Source: CAYYAQ01 sp964469555
Lineage (GTDB): Bacteria; Planctomycetota; UBA1135; UBA2386
Direction of reading: 5' to 3'
Assembly: GCA_964469555.1 (NCBI GenBank)
Contig: CAYYAQ010000018.1
Location: 1 to 51,211, forward strand
DNA: 51,211 nt
In this document: one piece after another, positions 42,336-50,192 of the stretch
Layout of the letters: each line of letters opens with the position of its first letter
Position numbering within the stretch: the first letter of the stretch is position 1
Notes under the pieces: generated by a model
Seen by the model: only the letters and a program-made list of their open reading frames with translations
Database searches by the model: none
Told to the model about the DNA's origin: nothing
Made by a program: the position numbers and the translations under genes

Positions 42336-43892
42336 ATGACTGCTGACCAGGAACCGAGCCGGCGCCACGCGACTCGCAGGAGTCTGATCCTGTCATTGGT
42401 CACGTTGACGATCGCGATGACGAGGAACATCGTGCTCGTCCCGGTCTACCTGGACTACATCAGCATCGAACTCTACGGAGCGTGGCTGGCAACGGGGGCG
42501 AGCCTCGCCGGTCTGATCGTGTCGGACTTTGGACTCGCCGGGGTCATCGGGCAGCGAACGGCGAAGGCATGCGGCGCCAGGGACATGGCCGAGGTGGGGC
42601 GCGCGATAGGGACCGGACTGTTCGCGAGTGGAGTGGTTTCGGTGGCGATGACCGTGTTGGCCGTCGCCGTCGCGCCGATGCTGAGCATGATCCTCCATCT
42701 CGAAGGCAGCGATGCATCCCTGGTCACGCAGTGCTTCATGATCGTGGCTCTCGCGTGCGGCGGTGCCGTGATAGGGCTGTCGTGTGGGACCGTGCTGCGA
42801 AGTCTGCAGCGTCCGACGGCGCCGGGTCTCGCCGAAGTGACGGCAGAGCTCACTGCTCTTTGCGTGACGTTCCTCTTGTTACTGCGTGGTTGGGGGCTGA
42901 TGGCGCTGCCCCTCGGTCTGGCCGCGCGATCGACCTGTCTGCTCGTCGTCAACTGCTCTGTGCTCGCCTGGGTGTGCAGGCGGCGCCTCGGCATTGGAGT
43001 ACGCATCCAGTTCTCGATCGCGAAGACGCGGTGGCTGTGGCGCGATTCTTGGTATCAGTTCATCGCGTCGATGGCGATGCGGTTGCAGATCTCCGCGCAA
43101 CCGTTGCTGGTCGGCGCGGTTCTCGGCGCTTCGGCAGCGGCCGTGTTCGGGATCACGCAGTGCGCCGTGGCGAACGCCAACTTGCTGGTGGGGCGACTCG
43201 GGGGCGCGTTCCTCCCCTCGTTCACGCATCTGTTCGGCGAAGGAAGCATCGAGCGTTGCCGGGAGGTGCTCAGGCAGTTTCTTTCGGCGAACGCACTGCT
43301 GGCGTCCGTGTTGATGGGCGGCATCCTGGCGTTCAATCAGGAATTCGTTTCGCTGTGGGTTGGATCCGGGCTCTACGGCGGAGACCTCCTGACCGCGCTT
43401 CTGATCCTGTGCGCGGTTTCGGATGCATTCATGGGGGCGTCCTACAGCGCCGTGACCGCGGGCGGTGGTTTCCGTCTGATCGCTCGGGCCATGGTGATTT
43501 CGGCATCGACGCAGGTTGCCATCACCCTGGGGCTTCTCACGTTTGGTCTCTGGGGTGCGGCGGCGGGTGCGCTCGTCGCGTCGGTGCTGCGCTTGTGGTT
43601 GCTGGGTCGGTACGCGCGGATGACTCTGTCTTCTTTCGATTTGTCAACAGCACGTCGAGGCCACGCCGTTCGAGAAACGCTACGCCTGTTGGCGCCGGGC
43701 ATGTGTCTGGGGATCGTCGTCGCGCTCAGTGATGTCGCGGCGATCGAGAGCTGGCAAGACTTCGTGATGGGAACGGTCGGGTTCGTCGTCTTGGTTTCGG
43801 GGATGTCGTGGTTGACCGGAAAGCGCCAGATCGTGTTCATCATGAGCCGGGGCGAATCCGGCGTGCGTCACGCTTCCGGAGGGACGACATGA
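42336..43892 (+). CDS. Wzx-like polysaccharide flippase
   Basis: The protein has 518 residues and about 12-14 membrane helices without large loops, typical of the MVF/PST superfamily. The first helix pair (SLILSLVTLTIAMTRNIVLVPVYLDYI) and the LYGAWLATGASLAGLIVSDFGLAG stretch match Wzx/MATE-like proteins. It should move lipid-linked repeat units to the periplasmic face for the polymerase at 35166-36656. It lies between a GT2 and the PP2C phosphatase, and its stop shares ATGA with the phosphatase start. Assignment rests on fold and context. Confidence 0.9.
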   Translation: MTADQEPSRRHATRRSLILSLVTLTIAMTRNIVLVPVYLDYISIELYGAWLATGASLAGLIVSDFGLAGVIGQRTAKACGARDMAEVGRAIGTGLFASGVVSVAMTVLAVAVAPMLSMILHLEGSDASLVTQCFMIVALACGGAVIGLSCGTVLRSLQRPTAPGLAEVTAELTALCVTFLLLLRGWGLMALPLGLAARSTCLLVVNCSVLAWVCRRRLGIGVRIQFSIAKTRWLWRDSWYQFIASMAMRLQISAQPLLVGAVLGASAAAVFGITQCAVANANLLVGRLGGAFLPSFTHLFGEGSIERCREVLRQFLSANALLASVLMGGILAFNQEFVSLWVGSGLYGGDLLTALLILCAVSDAFMGASYSAVTAGGGFRLIARAMVISASTQVAITLGLLTFGLWGAAAGALVASVLRLWLLGRYARMTLSSFDLSTARRGHAVRETLRLLAPGMCLGIVVALSDVAAIESWQDFVMGTVGFVVLVSGMSWLTGKRQIVFIMSRGESGVRHASGGTT

Positions 43893-44653
43893 CGCGCGAG
43901 GAGACGCTGCTGCTGGGCGAGGATCACGCGACCTACGGGGAGTTCGTCGTGCGAACGCAGTGGTCCGGACGAACCGCCTGTGGCTTGAGTCCGGGAGCGA
44001 CTTCTAGCAAGCCGGACCGTCACTCGGCGAAGAACGAGGACGCACTCCTGATCACCGACGAATCGGATGTGACGATGATCGCGGTGGCAGACGGGCACTA
44101 CGGGTCGGCGGCGAGCCACACACTGTTGCAGCGATTGGCGAGTCTCGCTCACCCGCTGCCGCGCAACCCCATCCAGTTGCTGGAGATGATCCGAGAGTCG
44201 GCGGACCCCGCTGCCAACGGGCGACTCGTCGCCGAATCGACGCTTGCCGTCGCGGTTTGGGACCGGCGAGAGAGAAACGGTTTCGGCGCGTCGTTCGGTG
44301 ATTCGGCGGTGATGGTTCTCGGGCTGGACGGGCGGCCCGTCACGGCGAACATGAAGAACCACCACTACGTCAATCCACTGGATCCCGGAACGCTAGATCC
44401 GCGTCGCGCCGTCGAGTTCTCGTTTTTAGCGAACCCAGGCGATCTGCTCATCGTGTTCTCGGATGGCATCGACGAATGCAACTACCGCAGGCCCGAGACG
44501 TCGGTGCGACCGCGCCACTTGAAAGAGCTCTGGAGAGAGAGCCAGCCGAGTCCCGAACAGTTCGTGTCTGAGGCGATCCGACTCGCACTGGCCGGTGTCG
44601 ACGGCCACCCCGGTGGCGAGGACAACATCGCTCTCACGGCCACCCTTGTGTGA
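43889..44653 (+). CDS. PP2C-family serine/threonine phosphatase
   Basis: The protein has 254 residues from the ATG at 43889, with GGAGG seven bases upstream and an ATGA overlap with the flippase. Metal-binding motifs of PPM phosphatases are present: KNEDALLI (Asp51), VADGHYGS (Asp68-Gly69), FGDSAVMVL, VFSDGIDE and the closing GGEDNIALT. The second glycine of the classic DGHGG is replaced (DGHYGS). It is soluble with no signal peptide. PP2C enzymes remove phosphate from Ser/Thr, so finding one as the last gene of a polysaccharide operon suggests control of assembly, perhaps through the kinase/export system at 22758-25996. No Ser/Thr kinase is visible in the window. Confidence 0.88.
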   Translation: MTREETLLLGEDHATYGEFVVRTQWSGRTACGLSPGATSSKPDRHSAKNEDALLITDESDVTMIAVADGHYGSAASHTLLQRLASLAHPLPRNPIQLLEMIRESADPAANGRLVAESTLAVAVWDRRERNGFGASFGDSAVMVLGLDGRPVTANMKNHHYVNPLDPGTLDPRRAVEFSFLANPGDLLIVFSDGIDECNYRRPETSVRPRHLKELWRESQPSPEQFVSEAIRLALAGVDGHPGGEDNIALTATLV

Positions 44654-44676
44654 AGCGGGCCCGTCGCCTTCTTGCC

Positions 44677-46011
44677 TCAGGCCTGGACGACAATGGCGTT
44701 CACGCGTTCGAGCGTCGCCATCACGTTGCGGGTGTCGACGACGAGTTCTGCGTTGTCGGCGATCAACTGCCAGTCGATCGTGGAGTGGTTGGTCGCGATC
44801 ACGACGCACTCACATCGCTTGACGTACTCCTTCGTCAGGTCCGCGGAGTCCATGCGGAAGTTGTACTTGCGCATTTTCGGGAAGCTCGGGACGTGCGGGT
44901 CGTGGTAGGACACGTCCGCACCTTGGTCGGCGAGCAGTTTGATGATCGCGGCTGCCGGCGTCTCGCGAACATCGTCGACGTCGGGCTTGTAGGCGATGCC
45001 GACGACCAGGATGCGCGAGCCCCGAATGGCCTTGCTGAGTTGATTCAGTCCTTCCGCGGTTCGGCGAACCACGTAGGCGGGCATGTTGCTGTTGATTTCG
45101 CCAGCCAGTTCGATGAATCGGGTGTTGTGGTGGTACTCCTTGGCCTTCCACGTCAGGTAGAACGGGTCGATCGGAATGCAGTGGCCGCCGAGACCCGGAC
45201 CGGGATAGAACGCCTGGAAACCGAACGGCTTCGTCGCGGCCGCATCCACGACCTTCCAGATGTCGATACCCATGTCCTGTAGCACGGGCTTGAGCTCGTT
45301 CACGAGGGCGATGTTGACAGCGCGATAGATGTTCTCGAGTAGCTTTGCCGACTCGGCGATTTCGGCGGAGTCGACGCACACGACTTCATCGACTGCGGCG
45401 CGGTACATCTCCCCGGCCAGTTCGGTGCTCACGGCGTCGACGCCGCCGACGAGCTTCGGAATCGTCCGCGTGTCCTTGTCCTTGCGACCGGGATCTTCGC
45501 GTTCGGGACTGTACGCGAGGAAGAAGTCCTCGCCGCACACGAGTCCGGTCGCCTCGAGAATCGGCTGGCAATCACCCCGAGTCGTACCCGGATAGGTCGT
45601 CGACTCGAGCGATACGAGCTGTCCCAGGTGGAGCGATTCCGCCACGATCCTGGTCGACTCGATGATGTAGGCCAGGTCGGGTTCGTTGTGTTTGCCGAGC
45701 GGCGACGGGACGCAGAGGATCACTGCATCGGCTTGTCCGAGTTCTTCGGGGTTGTTCGTCGCCCTGAATCGATCCGATGCCGAGATTGTCGGAACCAGAT
45801 CCGCGCCGAGGTGGTGGAGGTAGGTCGTACCGGCCTTGAGCATCTGGATTTTCTTTTCGTCCAGGTCAAATCCGATCACCTGGAATCCCGCAGCGTGCAT
45901 CGCGCGAACGAGCGGCAATCCCACGTAGCCGAGGCCGACCACCGCGATTGTCGCAGTCCGATTCGCGAGTCGTGCTTTGAGTTCCTGGGCTCGGGAGGGC
46001 ATCTGCGTCAT
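44677..46011 (-). CDS. UDP-N-acetylhexosamine 6-dehydrogenase (WbpA/TviB type)
   Basis: The protein has 444 residues from the ATG at 46011; a GTG at 46026 and an ATG at 46002 are also possible. The NAD motif is VVGLGYVGLPLV (Gly26 to Gly31). LESTTYPGTTR and YSPEREDPGRKD mark the UDP-GlcNAc/GalNAc dehydrogenase group. The catalytic cysteine is Cys278 in GPGLGGHCIPIDPFYL, and the C-terminal domain has GIAYKPDVDDVRETP. It makes a UDP-HexNAc uronic acid by two successive oxidations, a likely donor for the locus. It is convergent with the PP2C gene (23-nt gap) and divergent from the lipoprotein at 46162. Confidence 0.93.
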   Translation of the reverse strand: MTQMPSRAQELKARLANRTATIAVVGLGYVGLPLVRAMHAAGFQVIGFDLDEKKIQMLKAGTTYLHHLGADLVPTISASDRFRATNNPEELGQADAVILCVPSPLGKHNEPDLAYIIESTRIVAESLHLGQLVSLESTTYPGTTRGDCQPILEATGLVCGEDFFLAYSPEREDPGRKDKDTRTIPKLVGGVDAVSTELAGEMYRAAVDEVVCVDSAEIAESAKLLENIYRAVNIALVNELKPVLQDMGIDIWKVVDAAATKPFGFQAFYPGPGLGGHCIPIDPFYLTWKAKEYHHNTRFIELAGEINSNMPAYVVRRTAEGLNQLSKAIRGSRILVVGIAYKPDVDDVRETPAAAIIKLLADQGADVSYHDPHVPSFPKMRKYNFRMDSADLTKEYVKRCECVVIATNHSTIDWQLIADNAELVVDTRNVMATLERVNAIVVQA

Positions 46012-46161
46012 CTCTGGTGTTCTCACGGCAATTAGTCTATCGGCATCCGTTGCCGGCGAAGATCGAGTCGATGGGAAGGGAATGTCTGGCTCACGATCTG
46101 GGTGTCGACATCCTGGTCACATTCTGGCGTGAGGCCCGTTTCGTGATTATCGTCGGCCTCG

Positions 46162-47286
46162 GTGATCATCCCACGGCAAAGCGCGCATCTCTTCCGGTTC
46201 TCGACTCTCTTCCTTCTCTCCACCCTGCTCGCCGGGTGTGTCGGCGGTCCGACACCCAGGGGGGGGGGCGAGAAGAGCATCTGGGTGAGTCGCTACGAGT
46301 ACAAGTCGCGATCGGACATCGACCACATCATGCGCCGTTGCGCCGCGGCGGGGTTCAAATCCGTGATGTTCCAGGTCCGAGGCAACGGGACGGTGCTCTA
46401 CGCGTCACGATTCGAAGTCTGGTCGGACCAGTTCGGGTTCAAGGCGCCGTCGTTCGATCCGTTGTCCTACGCGGTGCGGGCGGCCCACGCGAACGGGCTG
46501 AAGCTGCACGCGTGGGTCAACGTGATGACAGGCTGGGGCGGTGCGGGCGCGCCCGCGTCAAAACGGCAGATCTTCCACACGCGTCCCGAGTGGTTCCTCC
46601 GGACCGATCGCTCTGAGCTCGCGAAAGAGGGGAACTATTGGTTCCTCAACCCATGTCTCCGCGAGGTGCGCACGTATCTCACCAACATCTGCGCGGAGGT
46701 CGTGACCGGATACCCCGTCGACGGTCTCCATCTGGACTACATTCGCTACCCGCACGGCTCCGTTTCAGAGCGATGTCCCGGGGATGCTCGCAGCCGTGAC
46801 CTCTTCGTTCGCCAGACCCACCGTTCCCTGTCCGATGTGGCGGCATTTCGTGCGTGGAAGGCCGGCGCGGTCACGCAACTGGTCCGGCAGATTAGCGAGA
46901 TGGTGAACGGCTTGCCGAGGCGCGTCGCGCTGACCGTGGCCGTCAATTCGAATCTCGACCGCATCAAGCAGGATGTGCTGCAGGATTGGCCGCGGTGGGC
47001 GCGGAGCGGTCTTGTCCACGCGGTCTTTCCGATGAACTACACGGAACGCGATGCGCTCTTCGATCAGCGGAGTCGCGCGTGCGTTGCGGCAGCGGGAAGG
47101 ACCCCGGTCGTGATGGGCGTTGGAGTCTACGCCCACCAGCGCGCGAATCGAAATTCACGAGCGACGGTTCGCCAGATGAACGCGGCCCTGCGCTCCGGTG
47201 CAGCCGGTGTTTGCTTGTTCAGTTACACAAGCGCGCTGAAGGGCGAGTGGACGTCGGCTGTCACGGCCTGGAATCGACGCCGCTGA
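46162..47286 (+). CDS. Glycoside-hydrolase-like lipoprotein (GHL10/DUF187 type)
   Basis: The protein has 374 residues from a GTG at 46162. It has a lipoprotein signal with lipobox LLAGC (Cys26). The mature domain looks like the GHL10/DUF187 TIM barrel: KSIWVSRYEYKSRSDID, CAAAGFKSVMFQVRGNGTVLY, LKLHAWVNVMTGWGG, then GYPVDGLHLDYIRYP with the probable catalytic Asp, and FPMNYTERD. Such proteins are predicted to cleave glycans at the cell surface. A run of ten G (46259-46268) codes for Arg-Gly-Gly-Gly just after the lipid anchor. Its position beside a polysaccharide locus suggests trimming or release of the polymer. Confidence 0.85.
   Translation: MIIPRQSAHLFRFSTLFLLSTLLAGCVGGPTPRGGGEKSIWVSRYEYKSRSDIDHIMRRCAAAGFKSVMFQVRGNGTVLYASRFEVWSDQFGFKAPSFDPLSYAVRAAHANGLKLHAWVNVMTGWGGAGAPASKRQIFHTRPEWFLRTDRSELAKEGNYWFLNPCLREVRTYLTNICAEVVTGYPVDGLHLDYIRYPHGSVSERCPGDARSRDLFVRQTHRSLSDVAAFRAWKAGAVTQLVRQISEMVNGLPRRVALTVAVNSNLDRIKQDVLQDWPRWARSGLVHAVFPMNYTERDALFDQRSRACVAAAGRTPVVMGVGVYAHQRANRNSRATVRQMNAALRSGAAGVCLFSYTSALKGEWTSAVTAWNRRR
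46259..46268. repeat. Homopolymeric tract of ten G inside a coding region
   Basis: Ten consecutive G lie at codons 33-36 of the lipoprotein gene, directly after the lipobox. Tracts of this length can slip during replication and switch genes on and off in other bacteria. In the window as given the frame is intact (on). No other tract as long is seen in the window. Confidence 0.85.
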
Positions 47287-47374
47287 TTGGAGGGCAGGAG
47301 AATCAGGCGGAGACCAGGTCGGAGACGCCATGCTCTCATCTTCGACGAGCGCGAAGGTGACGCCCTTCCCGATC

Positions 47375-48454
47375 TCAGCGACCGTCGCCTTTGTCGAGTT
47401 GCGTCTTGGCCCAGGTGTTCCCGGGATCGACAGAGAGAAGCGTCTTCAGGTCCCGAAAGGCGGCGCGGCGGTCGCCCGCGTCCAGGAGAATCCTGGCCCT
47501 TAGCTCGAGGGCATGCTTTTGGTGTTTGTTCTCGGCGAGGATGAAGTCCAGGTGCCTGCGCGCGTCGCCCTTTCTGGCTGCCTTGTGCAGAAGGTCTGCG
47601 AGGATGAGGCGCGCCTGCAGATGTTTCGGTCGTGCTGCGATCACCGCCTCGAGTTCGACGATCGCCTTCTCGGCGTGGTTGCTTCTTACGAACCCGATCG
47701 CACGCCTGAACCTGGTCTCGGCGTCGACTCGCTCGGCGAGAACGGAGATGATCAGCGGCTCTTGGAACGGCGTCGGCAACTCGAGGTCGCCGGCTCGAGT
47801 CGCGGAGGCTCGGCTCTCCTTATCCTGCCCGAGGCGTGCGTGAGCTCTGGCTAGGGCTTCATGGGCCTCCCGAAGATTGGCGTTGATGCCCAGCGCCGCG
47901 TGCATGTACTCGATCGCCGCCTTGGGGTCGCCGGCGATCAACGCGAGACGACCGAGCCCCAGGTTCGCGTGGCTCGACCGCCAACGGGCGATCATCTGCT
48001 TGTAGTGTTTGGTCGCCTCTTCGAATCGACCGAGCCTCTCGCACAGGATCCCCAGATCCAGGTGCGTCGCGGCGTAGTCGTCGCGCAAGGCCAGTGCTCG
48101 CGTGAAGTGTTCGACGGCGCGCTCTGGATTCCATTCGGCCGCCGCGCAGCCCGCGAGTTGCAGATGGTCGAACGCCGCCGGCTTGTTCACGCCGGCGATT
48201 TCCGCGGCGGCAAGGTAGGCGGCTTCGGCTTCGGCCAGCATCTCGTAGGCGTGGAGCGTCCGTCCGTACTTGGCCCAGTTGGCTGCGGTCGGGTCGGCCA
48301 CGACCGCGGCATGGCATTGCCTGAGTTTGGCGGCCACTTCCGGATCGATCCGGTCGAGGTCTGGCATCGGCACCGGCGTGGTGTCCGAGCACTGCGACAG
48401 CGAGAGACTTGCCACGACGACCCCGATCGTCAGCAGGGTGCGTGCGACGTTCAC
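47375..48454 (-). CDS. TPR-repeat lipoprotein
   Basis: The protein has 359 residues from the GTG at 48454, which overlaps the upstream stop by 4 nt (GTGA). The signal MNVARTLLTIGVVVASLSLSQC has a likely lipidated Cys near residue 22. The rest is a series of tetratricopeptide-type helix pairs, for example AEWNPERAVEHFTRALALRDDYAATHLDLGILCERLGRFEEATKHYKQ (split over two repeats), GDPKAAIEYMHAALGINANLREAH and NHAEKAIVELEAVIAARPKHLQARLILADLL. It is coupled to the FG-GAP/UnbV gene and probably scaffolds proteins at the cell envelope. No enzymatic motif is seen. Confidence 0.88.
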   Translation of the reverse strand: MNVARTLLTIGVVVASLSLSQCSDTTPVPMPDLDRIDPEVAAKLRQCHAAVVADPTAANWAKYGRTLHAYEMLAEAEAAYLAAAEIAGVNKPAAFDHLQLAGCAAAEWNPERAVEHFTRALALRDDYAATHLDLGILCERLGRFEEATKHYKQMIARWRSSHANLGLGRLALIAGDPKAAIEYMHAALGINANLREAHEALARAHARLGQDKESRASATRAGDLELPTPFQEPLIISVLAERVDAETRFRRAIGFVRSNHAEKAIVELEAVIAARPKHLQARLILADLLHKAARKGDARRHLDFILAENKHQKHALELRARILLDAGDRRAAFRDLKTLLSVDPGNTWAKTQLDKGDGR

Positions 48455-50136
48455 TTCTGCTCGCCCTCTCCGCGCGTGAGCGTGATCGTGCGATCGGTGG
48501 CGCCGCCGGGATACGTCTCGGTCTTGCCCCCGGGCCACCGTACCTCGATTCGGTCCACCTCCGTCGCCGAGCCTAGCCCGAAGTGGGTCGCGATCATGGA
48601 ACTCGCGAGGTAGCTATTGCCCGGACCCACGATCCTGCGGTGCATTCTCCCGCCGGCGGTAACGAGGATGACAGCGCCGTAGATGTCGCGGCGCAGTTTC
48701 TTGTCCACGGCGCGCACCACCAGCCAAGGTCCGGTCTTCGGCGCGACGTTCTCGTGAATCCGGGCCGGACCCTTGCAGTTTGCGATCACGATGTCGAGGT
48801 CGCCGTCACCGTCGAGGTCCGCGATCACGAGCGCCCGGGAGATCCCGACCGGACTGCAGAACGACTCGTCCTTCGAGACATCCGCGAACTTCCCGCTGCC
48901 GTCACTGAGGAACAGCTGATTGGGCTCGGCGTACCGGCTGAATAGAGGATCGGGGCCGGATCCCTCGATGACTGGGCCGCGCAGTACCCTCCCGTTGGCG
49001 ATGGCCAGATCCAGGTCGCCGTCGTGTTCCACGTCGAACATCGCGGTCCCGAACCCCGTGAAAGGAAAACTCGGCGCCCCGAGTCCGCTCCGGGCGGTGG
49101 TGTCCTCGAACCCGTAGTCCTTGCGCACGTAGAGGGTATTGTGTTCCTTCACCAAGTGCGTCATGAACAGGTCGGTCCGGCCATCTCCATCCACGTCGCC
49201 TACCGCCACGCCCATGCTCGCCTCGGTCACTCCGTTCGCGTTGACCGCAACCCCCAAGGAAAGGGCCTCTTCGCGAAAGGTGCCGTCCTTGCCGTTGACC
49301 CACAGGTGGTTGGCTTCGGCATCATTGGCGACGAAGACGTCCGGCCAACCGTCATCGTTGAAGTCCTCGACGACGACGCCCAGACCGTTCGATGCCTCAC
49401 TCGAGATGCCGGCCTTCTCGCTGACGTTCTCGAACTTGCCCCCGCCGAGGTTGCGGTAGAGCACGTCCGACACGCCGGCGAACATCTGTGGGCCACAGTA
49501 GTCTTCACCGGTCCGCGGGTTCTTGCAGCGGACGTTCGGGTCGAAGGCCACGTAGTTGACCAGGAACAGGTCGAGGAGGCCGTCGGCGTTGTAGTCGAGG
49601 AACGCCACCGACGAGCCCCACTCCTTGCAACCCAATCCGGATGCCCGCGTGATGTCCGTGAACTTCCCGTTGCCGTCGTTGCGGTAGAGGGCGTCCTTGC
49701 CGTAGTTGCCGACGTAGACGTCGAGATCCCCGTCGTTGTCGATGTCACCGACAGCGAGGCCCATTCCGAAGCCCTCGTCCCCGAGTCCACTCTCTTCCGT
49801 CGCATCGCGATACGTCCCGTCGGCGAGCCGCAGGTAGAGGCGGTTCTTCGCGCCCTTCCCGCCAAAGCGACCGAAGTCCGAGAAATAGAGATCGAGTCGA
49901 CCGTCGCCGTCAGCGTCGAACACGGCGCAGCCCGCGCCCATGAGCTCTGGCAGTGGAAACTTGCCGGTGGGATCGACGGTGTGGACGAAGTCGAGCTTGG
50001 AACCAGCCGTGATGTCGCGAAACAGAGAGCCGTCGTCCCGGCAACCGGCGAGGAACGCAGCGAAGAACGCAGCGGGGAACAGCCCGGCGAGGCGCAGTCG
50101 GCCGAGAACGGGGAGCCGGGGGCGGCGGCGAACCAT
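48451..50136 (-). CDS. FG-GAP/VCBS repeat protein with C-terminal ASPIC/UnbV domain (lipoprotein)
   Basis: The protein has 561 residues from the ATG at 50136 (MVRRRPRL). The N-terminus has an arginine-rich start and a hydrophobic stretch ending in FLAGC, so it is probably a lipoprotein. About seven calcium-binding FG-GAP repeats follow, each with a D-x-D-x-D-G type loop (FDADGDGRLDLYF, GDIDNDGDLDVYV, DYNADGLLDLFLV, EDFNDDGWPDVFV, GDVDGDGRTDLFM, DLDGDGDLDIVI), predicting a beta-propeller. The C-terminus is the UnbV module (RDIYGAVILVTAGGRMHRRIV ... DRIEVRWPGGKTETYPG). Homologues are CRTAC1-like surface proteins of uncertain role. It is followed by the TPR lipoprotein with a 4-nt overlap. Confidence 0.92.
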   Translation of the reverse strand: MVRRRPRLPVLGRLRLAGLFPAAFFAAFLAGCRDDGSLFRDITAGSKLDFVHTVDPTGKFPLPELMGAGCAVFDADGDGRLDLYFSDFGRFGGKGAKNRLYLRLADGTYRDATEESGLGDEGFGMGLAVGDIDNDGDLDVYVGNYGKDALYRNDGNGKFTDITRASGLGCKEWGSSVAFLDYNADGLLDLFLVNYVAFDPNVRCKNPRTGEDYCGPQMFAGVSDVLYRNLGGGKFENVSEKAGISSEASNGLGVVVEDFNDDGWPDVFVANDAEANHLWVNGKDGTFREEALSLGVAVNANGVTEASMGVAVGDVDGDGRTDLFMTHLVKEHNTLYVRKDYGFEDTTARSGLGAPSFPFTGFGTAMFDVEHDGDLDLAIANGRVLRGPVIEGSGPDPLFSRYAEPNQLFLSDGSGKFADVSKDESFCSPVGISRALVIADLDGDGDLDIVIANCKGPARIHENVAPKTGPWLVVRAVDKKLRRDIYGAVILVTAGGRMHRRIVGPGNSYLASSMIATHFGLGSATEVDRIEVRWPGGKTETYPGGATDRTITLTRGEGEQK

Positions 50137-50192
50137 GCGACCACAGTAACACACCGGTGGATGCTGGCCAACGACACTGGTGCCAGCGCCAG

